From NCBI GenBank assembly GCA_030770535.1, contig JASVEC010000001.1, positions 1,240,001 to 1,304,000 on the forward strand: a DNA stretch of 64,000 bases, in the 5' to 3' direction. The DNA is from Batkoa obscura. Taxonomy: Eukaryota > Entomophthoromycota > Entomophthoromycetes > Entomophthorales > Batkoaceae. Both the position numbers and the translations under genes were made by a program. The notes beneath the pieces were generated by a model that saw nothing but the letters and a program-made list of their open reading frames with translations, did not search any database and was not told the DNA's origin. Below are positions 1 through 15,555 of this stretch, piece by piece. Within the stretch, counting starts at the first letter, position 1, and every line of letters starts with the position of its first letter.

Positions 1-3940
<3,940 letters not shown>

Positions 3941-4232
3941 TTAAAAAGAAAACAAAATCATCATTTGAGTAGTTTCATTCTTATTTACCATTTTTGTAAC
4001 TTTAGCAGTTTTGATATGCAAAAATAGTAATGATTTTAGTTAAAAATTGAATATTATTAAGATGTACAAAACATAATGAATATGAAAAAGGTTCTATAAT
4101 AAAAATTGCTACAACTTATATTTATGATTTTAAAAATAATAAAAATCAATAGTCGAAACAAAAAGCACATCAGCTTAAATAATTTAATTTAACAGCCTTA
4201 TTTAATATGCATAAACCAGGAACAGTGAACAC

Positions 4233-4664
4233 TTAAAACTTAAAGATGTGGTCAATGTTTTGTTCCATAAACTGAATAAGGGCATCAATTTTATTTTGGA
4301 CTATTTCTAGTTTGATAAAATTTTACTTTCAGTTTAATATGGTAGTCTAAACTTACCCTTTTCATGTGTCAATTCTTTAATTTTCGTAAGGTTATTGTTT
4401 AGTTCCTTTTCATACTCTGAATTCTGCTGTTGGAGAAATTGAAATAAAGTAGTACAGAATGTTTGCATACTTCCTCCCATCTTATCTAAAATATCTTTTT
4501 ATATATTTATAGTAGTTCATGATGCAAAAAGTTAAATTTAAATTACCTCCTAGTTGGTCTTGTATTTCTTTTGATTGATCTTGAGCTTCATTGAGTAAAT
4601 TCATAACAGCTTGTTCTTCTTCTGTTGAGTTGATATTATTCATTTCGTGTTGATTGTTATTCAT
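4233..4664 (-). CDS. small coiled-coil protein of unknown function
   Basis: I do not recognise the family. Three exons separated by introns 4307-4356 and 4486-4546 give about 106 residues. The N-terminus is Asn/Gln/Glu rich (MNNNQHEMNNINSTEEEQ). Two amphipathic helical stretches follow, about residues 15-40 (AVMNLLNEAQDQSKEIQDQL) and 45-100, with heptad-like Leu/Ile/Phe spacing, and the protein ends in IDHIFKF. There is no signal peptide or membrane segment. It lies between SMC5 and HRD3 on the same strand, about 0.3 kb from each. Size and composition would suit a small subunit of a coiled-coil complex, but that is only a guess. The splice sites keep the frame open end to end, so it is probably a real gene. 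Confidence 0.65.
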
Positions 4665-4959
4665 TTGAATTTAAATTTGAAAAAGGTAAAAGGATAAAAA
4701 ATACTAAATTCTATCTTATTTAAAAAAATGCATTAATAAATCAAAGTATGTCATTAATAAAATAAAAATACTTTACGAAATAAATAGCAGGTTGAATTAT
4801 TTATTATAAATTTTTACTAAGAACTTTAATTTATTAATAATAATAATTTTAAAAAAAGGACGAATCTCTAGTGATCATAACTCATAAAGACGGACTTAAT
4901 TTACCCTTCTACCTTTAAAACTTAACAACTTTGAATAGTACAACTATTAGGCTTGTTTA

Positions 4960-7888
4960 TTAAGCTTGTCCTGTAGCTGGATCAGCATTAAGTTGTGGAT
5001 GTTGGTTATTATTATTAACATTATTTGCTTCGTTAGCTTCATCTTCTGCCAATTCCTCTTCCACCTGTTCCCTAGCTAAATTACGATTATTATTGTTTCC
5101 CATCCCAAATTGTCTAATATAAACAAGCCAGCCAACAAATAAACATAAGATAAGTATTATATAGTTCTCTGGCTTTGATTTTGAATTGATATCCATATGG
5201 TTTTCAGTTTCATAATCATGATGAAGCTCACTCCATATTTGGTTCTGGTTTTCATCATTTGCGTTCTCATTCATATTGTTTTCTTTAGGATCCTGTATCT
5301 GTTCTTGTTTTGCATTATAATTATTTGCTCCTGTTGATAATAATATTTCTCTTAGATTTAATTTTGCGTCCCCATTAAAAAAATTCTTAAGCTTCTCTAA
5401 TATATTTTTAATCCTCAATTTAAATAATGATAAATTAACCGGTAAGACTGCTTTAGAGTTGCTAACAAGAGATTGATCATACCATCTTTTAGCAAGGTGG
5501 AAATCCTTTAAAATAAATTATTGTTATGTTAATATTAGTATAGATTAGTTTATTACCTTTGGTAGACCTATTCCATATTCATACATCCACCCAATATTCC
5601 ACATTGCTAAAGCATCATAATGTTTTTCAGCTGCATTTTGATAACAGACAGCTGCTTTAGCATAATCTGGGTTACTTAATCCCCATCCATAAAAATAGTA
5701 ATCCCCTTGTTTTACTCTACTATCTGGATTACCTTGATTAGCTGATCGTGTCCAATAAGTTAAGGCTAATTCATAATTAGGCTGTATTGCTGAACCTTGT
5801 ATTTTATTCTTGTCATTATTTTCACTATTTATGTTTACTAATTTATATTTGGCTAAAAATATAAATAAACATTATATACTTATATATTGAAAGAATTTAC
5901 CTTGATCAATAATCCATGCTACATTTTCTTGAGCTATTTCTATACCTGACTCTGCGGCAATTATATAATGAATAAGTGCCGTTTCTATTTCTCCTCTTTT
6001 ATAATGGTGATAACCCATACTCATATGATCAAGATCCCATACCCCTCTTTCAGCTACGGATTTGAATAAAGGTACTGCTAATGTACATGAATGCAGAGAA
6101 AATAATTCGTTAGCGTAATAGTTTGCTAAATGATAACTACCAAGGAAATTTTTTTGCTTTGCAGCTTCTAAAAAATACCTAAAGGCTTTTTCATGCTTCT
6201 CATTTTCCATTTCAACTAAACCAAGCTCTACAAGGGCTTCACTATCCCCTAAGACTAATGCTGCACTAGTCAAATAAGCTAATCCAGTATCATAGGCCTG
6301 TTTAAAGTTATTAAATATTAGATATACTATTAAAATAATTAAATTACTTTTTTGTCATTTTTGTTTTCAAGTAATAATTTTGCAGTCCAATAAGTTGCCG
6401 TTGGGTTTTTCTAAATAAGATTATTCCTTATACTCATTTACTCGGATTAAAATCACTTACCAATTTCCTTCCTTTTTCAAAATGTTTCTTTGCCGTACCT
6501 TTAGAAACAGCCACACCTTCACCCCGGAGATACATTAATCCAAGCAAGGCATAGGCACTACCAATATCCTTCTTTTGTTCGTCAGTCCAAGCTTCCTCAG
6601 GTCCAAGGGAAGGGATATAGTCCATGACTTGATTTAAATATTTTCTAGCGTTTGCAACGTTACGTTCCACGATTTTATTCCCATAATAGTAAACAGAAGC
6701 AAGATAGTAGGTGGCTTGTAATTTACCAGAAGAGGAAAGAAAAACATTGTACTCAATGACTTCATTAAACCCTTGTTGTTGAGCTTCTCTTCCTTTGTTA
6801 CTAAGGTCTTCCAATTTATTACCAAAAACACCCCCTTCGAAATCTGATAAACGAACAGGTCTGGGTGGGAATGATTTTCCACCTGGAGGCCCAGAAAGAA
6901 ATTTTTGGACCGCTTTTTCAAATAATTATATATCTATATTTTGAAAAAAAAACGTATTACCTTCTGCTGCCGCACTTTTATAGTATTCTAAAGCAACATT
7001 ACATGACTTTGGTGCAGAGATACCATTGAAATAACGATACCCTAATACTAACCTAGAGCCAGGATTGTCGGACCTAGCAGAAAAGGTATGATATAGCATT
7101 GACTAATCAAGGATCAAACGGTTCATTTTAAGTTGAATAAATTACTTACCAATCCAAGGTCTTTTTCAATACCTCCAATTCCAGTAGAATAAATAATACC
7201 AAGTAAATGTTGTGCTTTATGGTTTCCATTCAAATCCGATAGCTTTTTAAAATAATTGACAGCTTTTGTAATATTCCTGGGATGAGAATAAGAAGAGAAC
7301 TATCAAACTTTAATATACAATAAAAAAGCGAATAAATAAAACTACTAAATTCATAGCCCCGAGCATATAGATACTATCAGGGTGGTCTAATTCATAAGCC
7401 TCTATCAGCTTTGTAGTAACCTTTTTAAGAAATGGGTCTTTAATTTCGTCTTCTACTTTTTTTTGGCTATCATTTTCTTTATTTTCATCCTTATTGAAAG
7501 CAGAGCGAATAGCATTTTGAATAAGATTAACTGACAAACTTAATATTCCAGACTCTGAAGGCTCAATCTCTTCATTATTGACTGCTGGGTCAAAACTATG
7601 CTTCCTTTCCAAGTTACGCTGGTTCAACATCTTTAATGCCTCTTTATATAACATATCTCCTGATTTTACACTGTCCTCAAGTTGATCTTGATTTTCATTC
7701 TGATTATTGTTCTAGTATAAAAGTGAGTTTCAATTTCATTTATTAAATCATAAAAAAAATTTAAACTTCAATCAAAATTTCTCAATAAGTCTAAAAAAAT
7801 AAGATACCTTCGAAGCAATAACGCTAAGACTTAACAACAGAATACACAGACATCTAAGTGCCCATCTATTTAATCTCAATAAAAGCAT
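4960..7888 (-). CDS. HRD3: HRD3/SEL1L, ER-associated degradation adaptor with Sel1 repeats
   Basis: HRD3/SEL1L is the ER-membrane partner of the HRD1 ubiquitin ligase and delivers misfolded luminal proteins to it. The first exon (7808-7888) is a signal peptide of 27 residues, MLLLRLNRWALRCLCILLL onward. Sel1-like tetratricopeptide repeats follow, among them NITKAVNYFKKLSDLNGNHKAQHLLG, LVLGYRYFNGISAPKSCNVALEYYK (the diagnostic GYRY-G-PKSC repeat of this family), and several more up to about 5460. Near the C-terminus is one membrane helix (YIILILCLFVGWLVYI), then an acidic, Asn-rich tail ending DPATGQA. Around eight exons are joined by ~50-bp introns. One acceptor near 7304 lies upstream of the more obvious AG and adds an in-frame FSSYSHPR segment. 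Luminal repeats, one TM and short cytosolic tail match the usual family layout. Confidence 0.93.
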
Positions 7889-8542
7889 TTTCAATTCAAT
7901 CCTTATTGATTAAATCTCTCTCTTTTTATTTTAATCGTGAAATAAAATAAAGCTTCTTTAATAAACTGTTTTTATTTTTTCGCCACGTAAATTTTTAGTA
8001 CTGAACTTTATAAAATGTTATGATTTAATTGGTTAAAACCTTAAACTTGGATGGTATTTGAGATGTTGCTTGATCGATTTTGCTTTTTTAAAACAACTAT
8101 GCCACTTTAGTAAATTTCATTTAAGCTATAAAATTTATTACCAAGATTATAGTCTGATATCAAGATTTTTATCTATTATTATTCATAATGACATTATTGT
8201 TGGTAACAAATAGAGGTCTTCTATTAAAAATTGTATAGGAATAACTTTTTTGCTTCAGCTACTTGTTCACTTTTTAACTTAAAATGAGGAAAAACCAATT
8301 AAGTTAATAAGTTAAAAATATATTCATAAATTATATATTAGAATAAGTTAATTAATATTTACTAATAATAGTTAAAAACGCTTTACTAATAAATACTTAA
8401 GATCTGAATTTGGTTTTGTTACTAGTAAAATATAAAAGTAAAATATCAATTTAATTTTGTTATATAGTATAGAATATGAAAGACACCTTTATGAAAGAGT
8501 TTATGTATAAAAATTCAAATGTGTAATCAAACTTGAAACTAT
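7889..8542. other. AT-rich intergenic region, HRD3 promoter side
   Basis: No coding potential or RNA gene seen. It holds the upstream region of HRD3. I could not single out a TATA box with confidence in this composition. Confidence 0.5.
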
Positions 8543-8935
8543 TTATGATACTAAGTCGTTTATTGAACCTAATCGTGGTATTAATGATAGAAATAAAGCA
8601 GGAAGACCAACCATAAATAAAAGAAATAAGCTGATTAATTTAACTCGATATAAGCTTATGTTTGGAGTTGAATTAAGAGAAGAGACCTGCTTTGACCCTA
8701 TAAGTTGTACAACCGTTATAGTGGTACCATAGGCAAATAATGATAACATATAATAATATAACATGTCATTTCCTCCTACAAAAATGGCACATGTAATATA
8801 AAAAATAGCACCTAACTGTGGAGAAGTTTCGGCAAGTTTTTTAAAATCATCAAAGTCTTCTCTTTGTTTTACTATCAGAAAAAGGATTACAATTGTAGCG
8901 ACTCCATACTTTAAAAAAAGACCTAACAAAAATAC
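8543..8935 (-). pseudogene. fragment of an unknown multi-pass membrane protein
   Basis: An open frame of about 128 codons ending at 8543 encodes at least three hydrophobic helices (YGVATIVILFLIV, LGAIFYITCAIFVGG, LISLFLLFMVGLPALFLSLI). It has no ATG near its beginning; the frame runs backward (PVFLLGLFLKYG) straight into the end of a short inverted-repeat element at 8936 and then loses register. I do not recognise the family. The simplest reading is the 3' remnant of a membrane-protein gene truncated by the insertion. It could also be the last exon of a gene whose upstream exons I cannot see. Confidence 0.4.
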
Positions 8936-9022
8936 GGGAGTGTTTTTTTTTGATTATATTATTTTTCCATTTTTTAAATGCAATTTGAGAAGAAAAATCA
9001 TTAAACAAAAAAACATATCCCC
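8936..9022 (+). mobile_element. short inverted-repeat element (MITE-like), family M1, shortened copy
   Basis: It starts GGGAGTGTTTTTTTTTG and ends ACATATCCCC, with the family core TTTTTCCATTTTTTAAatGCaATTTGAG. It is about 10 bp shorter inside than full copies. Flanks ATAC and ATAT are a near match to the 4-bp target duplications seen at other copies. It abuts the open frame at 8543-8935. Confidence 0.7.
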
Positions 9023-9470
9023 ATATAAAAATTGGAACTAAAACTTAATTTAAAATTACACTTAACTACAACAGAGGTAAATTTAGTTAAATGTACCGTT
9101 GGAATATCAAAAAAGAATAAAAAAAATTTAAATTTATTTAATAAATCTTACTCTTATCTTTTATTTTAATTAATCCTATAGTTAGACAATAATATGCTAC
9201 AAAAACTAATATTAACAGAGATAGTAAAACATCACTTAAATATTTAATTTCAGAATAAAAAGTATAAATAACTAAGATAAAATACAAAATGAAAAATAAT
9301 CGAATTTCATTTTTACTATTTCATCTTCCTCATCTACCATAACTACTTTATGTTAATTTTTGATTTTTTGTATTTGTAAATAAAACACTTAGGGGGTTTG
9401 TTCTTTTAAATTTAAAAAACAATTTAATGTGATAACTCAAAACAATTTATTAAACTATTAAATACAATAT

Positions 9471-9569
9471 GGCGATGTTTATTTTGGTTTCATTACTTTT
9501 TCCATTTCTTAAACGCTATTTGAGCGGAAAGATTGTTAGTAAAATTCTTAAACATAAAAATACATCCCC
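9471..9569 (+). mobile_element. short inverted-repeat element (MITE-like), family M1, full copy
   Basis: Ninety-nine bases, starting GGCGATGTTTATTTTGG and ending AAATACATCCCC, with the conserved core around AAACGCTATTTGAGCGG. Read on the minus strand it holds an ATG-started frame MFKNFTNNLSAQIAFKKWKK followed by a stop, the best-preserved version of the frame shared by the family. Confidence 0.8.
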
Positions 9570-11402
9570 ATGTATAACAGATACTATTTTACTATAAACG
9601 CTCATTTATAAAACAAAGGCTTTGAATTTTTGCTTTCATTTACTTAATATTTTATGAAATATTTGATATTTATAAAATTGTTTTATTTTTTGATTGATTA
9701 ATAGCTTTTGGTTAAGTATTGTAATTGTATATAAATACATACTACTTTTATAAAAGTTAATATAGATTTTCACTAGTGTTGATTATGTATTCCAGTTTTT
9801 ATTTTTTGTTAATAAATAAATGATTTTTTTTTTAAAAATAATAAAAAACAAAAAATAAATTTTGATTTAAAGTAAAATGACAAGTGTTGTTAATAAAATA
9901 AAAAACTGCTATTTTGTTGAATTTTTTTTCAATTTATTAAGTTTTGAGTTTATTTTTACACAGAAATATTTAGAAAGCCATTATTTCAAAAATATACGAA
10001 ATAGTCATTTACGAGCTTATGTTTTTTCTACTTTAATTAAATATTTAATTACTTACCAAAATTAGTAATAAATCCTTTATAAACATAATTAATAGTTTTT
10101 TTAAATAAGTATCATAAATGAACCAATTTTATAACTCAAACCAAAAAAATGCTTATTTTTATTTTGAGTTAATAGATTTATTATTGAACAACATCTTTAT
10201 ATATGTTTGGTAATACAAATCAAATAAAAATAGGGTAAAAAGATTATAGAGATTTTATTTTAAACCTAAAAGTCAACATTAATAAAATGTGATAATATAT
10301 TGGAAATTAAAAGTAGTTATATTAAAAAAAATCATTTAACAAAATTTCGGTTAAACTGCTTGAACAATTTTAATAATAATTGTAATGCGGTTATGATTAT
10401 TGATATTAAAATAAAATGCATAGTTATGGTTATAGAAGGTATGTATTTTTAGACATTTGCGCTTTGCCTTTTAAAGCGTGATAAAATGAAATCTTATTAC
10501 TTCACGAACTCTATCTACATTATCCCTTTTTTAACACTTATCTACCCCATTTTCTTCCATAAAGAAAAATGTTTGAGGACATATAGGCTCTTTCAAGGTT
10601 GAAGAAACATTTTGATAGTTGTTCTGTTTGTCATATCTATACAGATTTTATAACTAATTAATAAATATATTAAATAATAATAAGCAAGTTATCAAACTTG
10701 CTTATTATTATCCCCTAGTGTTATAAAATGAAATCATTTTAACAAAATTTGTTATTTGTTATGTTAAAGCGATACCCCAAATTATATACTTGCGCTCTTT
10801 ACAAGTTATTTTAACTATTTTTAGTTGCATTTGAACTTTATATGTTTAACAAACTCGCTAAAAGAACTTCGAAAGAATGAATTTTTTTGATTTAATCAAA
10901 GTAATACCATTTATAAAACAGTAACGCTTTAATAATGTTCAATTAAAGAACAATATTTTTGGTCATGTAATAATAATCTAATGTACAAACATAATATTAA
11001 TAAATTATGGTTTTGGCTTTAACCCTTACTGATAGTTGAATTATTAACTTTTCGACCTTCAAAGCAAAATATAAAAGTGTTTAAACAAAAATTAAAAACA
11101 TCAAGGTTTGTACTAAAAAAATAAAGAGGAGATAGAATTAGAAATTTTAACATTATCTAAATGGGTATGATCTTATTTCTGTTAATTTAAATATTATTTT
11201 TTAACTATCAGGTTTAGAAAGTAGACATGTAGTTAAAGAGGTAAGGCGTTCACATATAAATAAATCGATTTCTTTTTTAGTAGATAGGCTAAAAGTAAAT
11301 AAACAAAAATGGTGAATTACAATAATAAAATAAATTTAGGATAAATAAAAATATCTTAATATAGACAATTGAACTAAAGGGTAAATTGAAGCTCGATAAT
11401 AT

Positions 11403-11632
11403 GGGTTAGTTTAAAAGCTCGGTTCAAATTTTGTCCAATTCTGATTTTTAGCAAAAATTGCAAAACACCAAGTATACAAATTTTTTTGCATTTTGCTTAA
11501 TTTTAAAATAACTCATGTAACGTTTTTTGTCTGACTTTGCTTAGTTTTTTAGAGTTTTACGCTATATAGGAAATGGATGAAAAGTGAAATTGGAAAATTT
11601 TATTCTTAATTTAAATCAAACTTTTAAACTTA
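11403..11632 (+). repeat. diverged interspersed repeat, copy 1 (inverted partner at 22597-22838)
   Basis: GGTTAGTTTAAAAGCTCGG, then TTTTGTCCAATTCTGATTTTT, AACACCAAGT, and GGAAATGGATGAAAAGTGAA are all found in the same order on the opposite strand at 22838-22597. Weaker traces of the same order (CTGACAGAAAATGGATAAAA near 14995) suggest a third, older copy at about 14850-15080. No coding capacity is seen; class unknown. Confidence 0.65.
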
Positions 11633-12678
11633 TATTAACAAATAGATACTATAAATTGATTGAAAAAAGATTCTAATTTACTCATTCAAAGCTAATAAAT
11701 TCAAGTTTTAATAAGACGAAAAGTAGGATCACATGGAGATGTGAGCTAAAAAGGCGAGTTAATTTAAACAATTATAAAAGTAAATAATCTAAATATTAAT
11801 AAAAACAATGATAATAAATATTAATTAAATATTTTAATTTAAGAGTTATGAATAATGGAAATAATTGAACTTGTATTATATCCATCCAGTGTTTATAATA
11901 AGTGAACGATATCAGAATGTAACATTCCAAAATAAACAATAGATGCGTTTTTAGTAATGTTATTAATTAAAATGACGCTGATAAATAAATTGGGATTTTC
12001 AATAGTATTATAATTAAACACTGATATATCAAAAAGTATAGATAGATAGACAGTAACTAAATGCTAGCAAAAAATAAGATAGTCTGCTACTATTTTATTA
12101 ATAATTAGGCAAATGTTATACTGATATAAAATGAAATACATAAATGGCAAAAAACTCATTACTGCAACTCTAATTTATCTTAAGACACCAATATCAAAAA
12201 AATATAACATCACATGGAATAATATAATAAAGAGCAACTCAATTCCGATTCATGTATTTTTTCGCTATTACGAAACTTGCGAAAAATTAAAAAATTAATT
12301 TCGCAAATTTATGATAAAATACAAAAATAGGATTTTTGAGCTTCACAATCGATAATCTCGACTCAAAGTTACAACTGTTTCAATTCTAATGCGATATCCT
12401 TAACACTGATTTTTAGAATTAAAAATATGGCTAAAAATATTTTTTAAAGCTTGGTCCTTATATTTTCTCCAAATTTTTGCCTAAGCTCTACTCTTAAATG
12501 AATGGCTAAAAGGCTTAATGAAAGATAAGTTGGTGGTATTGTAGGATTTTATTTGTAATCCTTAAAGAATAAATAAATTAAAACATAAATGACTGATTTC
12601 AAGTTTAATAGGGGTGGACATTGACCGTTAATGTACATAAATAGAAAATGATTTGATAATTTGTTTGAGGCAAGGAAG

Positions 12679-12686
12679 TATATAAA
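12679..12686 (+). promoter_or_regulatory. TATA box of the P450 gene
   Basis: TATATAAAG lies about 105 bases before the P450 start codon, inside a purine-rich stretch (GGCAAGGAAG...GCTAAGGCAAAG). Confidence 0.5.
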
Positions 12687-12788
12687 GCTAAGGCAAAGCA
12701 ATTTATTAATGTTAATCTTATAAAATTACAAAATTACGAACTTTATTTTGTATTTCGATATCATTATTTATCTATCTGTTTACCTACA

Positions 12789-14273
12789 ATGTTACTAACT
12801 TATTTTATTCTTTTCACATTCGCTTTATTCTATTACATCAAAGTAAAATCTAAACCAGATGCCCAAATCCAACATTTATCTAGAGGCAACGGCTTCTTTA
12901 CTTCCCTATTTAATTTTATAAAATACCCAAGCTTAAAAGCAATGAGACTGAATTATTGGCCTTATTTATTTGACTCTAAGTCTCCTATGTTAAGTTGGTA
13001 TTTAGGCAAATGGTGGGTTGTAATAAGTGACAGCACCGATATTAGTAATATCTTTAAGAATTATAACCAAGTTGAAAAATTATTGTTTTCAGAAATATCT
13101 AAAGATTTATTAGTTGTGGATTATATGGGCGAAAATGTACTATATAGCCATACAGAATCTTGGAAAAGACATAGACGTATTATTAACTCTTGCTTTCATA
13201 AAGAAATTAATGTCAACAAATACGAAAAATCAGTCAAAAGACTAATGATTCATTTAAAAAAGAGTAGAAATAAATCCGTTGACGTTCATGATTTGATATC
13301 TAAGACTACATTAGATATACTAGGTAACACCATCATGGGTTTCGATTTGAATTGTTTAGATATTGAAGAAGGTGAATATTCCAAAGCTTATAACTTAGCA
13401 GCAGCGGGGGTATCTAAAGATATTTACTTTTTTTTCCCAATATTAGAAAAACTCAATTTAGAATCACGAATAAGGGAGAGAGAAGCGGTTCATAAATTCC
13501 GTGGTTTAGTTCAATACCTTATTAAATTCAAAAAACTACAAATGTCAAATAACCCAAATAAACAGGAGGAGGATGATAAAGTTGACATGTTAAGTTTAAT
13601 GATCGAAGCAACTATGCAAGAAGAAGTTCATAAAAGATTGACTGATGATGAGCTTATTAACAATATCGTTGTGATGTTTGCCGCTGGACATGATACTACT
13701 GCAAATACCCTTAGCTTTACTTTATACCACTTAGCAAAGAATCAACATATTCAAAATAAAGCACGTAAAGAAATACTTGAGCATTTTAATGGTGATTCAA
13801 AGTACCCGACAATGGATATGGTCAAAGAGATGAACTATGTTGAAGCTATTATTTATGAGAGTATGAGAGTAACACCAACTTTGCCGCAAATTCGTCGTAA
13901 GCTTATTAATGATTATTCATGTAATGACGGTACCTATTTACCAAAAGGTACGAATATAATTTTACAGTCTTATTCCATAATGAATGATCCTAATATATGG
14001 GAAGAGCCCAGTAAATTCTTACCAGACCGATTCTTACAAGATAACCAAATTAACAAAGCTAAAATGAAAGACTGGTATGGTTTCGGCGGAGGTTCTAGAA
14101 TATGTATTGGACAAAACCTTTCAATTATTGAGCAAAAAATACTGATGATGTGCATCCTATCTAAGTTCAAAATCACACTACCATCAAACTCAATTCATTC
14201 CGATGATATCATTACTTCTAAAGGTGTAGTCCTCAGGCCAATCAATTTGCACCTAAATTTTCAAGAATTGTAG
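12789..14273 (+). CDS. cytochrome P450 monooxygenase (microsomal type)
   Basis: Single-exon gene of 494 residues, the usual P450 length. It starts with a membrane anchor (LLTYFILFTFALFYYI) followed by a basic linker. Diagnostic motifs are in order: WKRHRRI (C-helix, about residue 125), I-helix AAGHDTT at 298-304, ExxR at E357-R360 (ESMR), the PxRF-like PDRF, and the heme loop FGGGSRICIG with the thiolate ligand at Cys439. It should be an ER membrane haem-thiolate oxygenase needing a P450 reductase; the substrate cannot be read from sequence. The general pattern is closest to CYP4-like fatty-acid or alkane hydroxylases, but I would not assign a family. It is isolated, with no neighbouring biosynthetic genes, and lacks introns unlike many genes here. 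Confidence 0.95.
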   Translation: MLLTYFILFTFALFYYIKVKSKPDAQIQHLSRGNGFFTSLFNFIKYPSLKAMRLNYWPYLFDSKSPMLSWYLGKWWVVISDSTDISNIFKNYNQVEKLLFSEISKDLLVVDYMGENVLYSHTESWKRHRRIINSCFHKEINVNKYEKSVKRLMIHLKKSRNKSVDVHDLISKTTLDILGNTIMGFDLNCLDIEEGEYSKAYNLAAAGVSKDIYFFFPILEKLNLESRIREREAVHKFRGLVQYLIKFKKLQMSNNPNKQEEDDKVDMLSLMIEATMQEEVHKRLTDDELINNIVVMFAAGHDTTANTLSFTLYHLAKNQHIQNKARKEILEHFNGDSKYPTMDMVKEMNYVEAIIYESMRVTPTLPQIRRKLINDYSCNDGTYLPKGTNIILQSYSIMNDPNIWEEPSKFLPDRFLQDNQINKAKMKDWYGFGGGSRICIGQNLSIIEQKILMMCILSKFKITLPSNSIHSDDIITSKGVVLRPINLHLNFQEL

Positions 14274-15405
14274 ATAAATCTATTATTATAACTTATTAAT
14301 AAACTATTTTTTATAACTTCATTTTTAATTAATTATTTTACCAAATTTAGTTACTCCATTGTCTTTTTTTTGAAGTCCGCTTTTAGCGTTTAGTAATAAC
14401 TACCTCAATGCTCATGCTTTCTTTCATCCGGTTTAGTTAAAACTCCTCTTAAATCAAATTTATTTTACTGAATGCTATAACTCTATTATTAACAGAAGTC
14501 ATCCAACTTTAGTTGATAGATTAATTTAATAGCTTATTGCCCTAGTAAAAAACATGACTATTTTCAAAATAAGGTGCTTTCTGGCAAGAATTTATTCAAA
14601 CAGAGTTGTTTTACTCTAAAACTTTTATTTTCATAAAAATTATTTTATAAAGTTAAAATTAATAGCTAAGTTTTTCTATTTATATGCCAAAATAAAACAA
14701 GTTTGAATTTCTTTTCAAAAACGATCTTTTACAGGGATTAAACTCATACATTAGGGGTTTTCATCATATTTTGTGAGCATAAAAACGCTCTTTGGAATTT
14801 TATTTTATTGTTTAGTAATTCTTTTCATGAGTTAGTTTAAGTCTAATGTTTAGATTTTTTTCAGTTTTAATTTGGTACAGAAATTGTAAATTGTGCATAA
14901 TATTATCAAAATAGCCGACTTTTTACTGAACTTTAAGAAAACTAATGGTGTTTTTACTTTAAAACTCAGCTAGTTACCTTTCTAATTTTACCCTGACAGA
15001 AAATGGATAAAATAAGAAACAAATATTCCTATACAAATTATGCAAAGTTTAAATCCAAATCAAATTGGAAGGATATTTCAAAATTAAATAAAATTTTAAA
15101 TTTGCCCATTTATTTTTTCAATTTCAAGCTAAACAAACAAAATGTTCAACCTTTGAATTGAGCAGGATTGAAAGTTGCTTAAAATAAAATATTTCGCCTA
15201 AAAATATAGCCTACTCTAGTTCATTTAAATAAACTTAAAAGCTAAGCTTATTTTAGAGGCATCACCCACCTATACAATATGATGATAAACCTCTATTAAT
15301 ATTTTTATAAAATAAGCCTACACAATTTTTTATTACTTAGTAATTTTCGAATTTTATTTTCTTACCCAACTTTTTATGGGGTAGACCCTAGAATTAAGAA
15401 AAAAT
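14274..15405. other. intergenic AT-rich region
   Basis: No gene seen. A degenerate copy of the 11403/22597 repeat may lie at about 14850-15080. CCCAACTTTTTATGGGGTAGAC near 15365 recurs near 17050 (CCCAACTTTTAGGGGGTAGAC), so the duplication that follows starts at least here. Confidence 0.5.
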
Positions 15406-15496
15406 TTAGGGTGGGTTTCAAAAATGGCGACAAAATTTAAACATTTAAGGGGAAAGTTAAACTAAGACTTAGTCAAAAAATAGTCAAAAAATAAAC

Positions 15497-15505
15497 TATA
15501 AAAAG
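15497..15505 (+). promoter_or_regulatory. TATA box of I78 inhibitor copy 1
   Basis: TATAAAAAG sits about 55 bases before the ATG, just after a short tandem of AGTCAAAAAAT. The same site occurs at 17389-17397 in copy 2. Confidence 0.5.
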
Positions 15506-15555
15506 CGTAAAAATCAAAGTCAAAGAAAAAGATAAATTAATTCAAATTTAAAACT

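Larger units (their letters stand above)
9570..12788. other. gene-poor AT-rich region
   Basis: About 3.2 kb with no supportable gene; the short open frame at 9877-10065 has no recognisable features and biased Phe/Tyr/Ile/Leu content expected from AT-rich chance sequence. It contains a perfect 15-bp-arm hairpin (10676-10690 / 10695-10709, loop ATCA), a diverged repeat at 11403-11632, and the P450 promoter at the right end. Confidence 0.6.

Noticed and set aside
9877-10065. 62-codon open frame
   Set aside because: Composition (Phe, Tyr, Ile, Asn) is what AT-rich chance sequence gives; no motif, no splice-linked neighbour.
10676-10709. Perfect 15-bp hairpin as a transcription terminator
   Set aside because: Intrinsic hairpin terminators are bacterial; no gene ends here. 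Kept only as a small palindrome.
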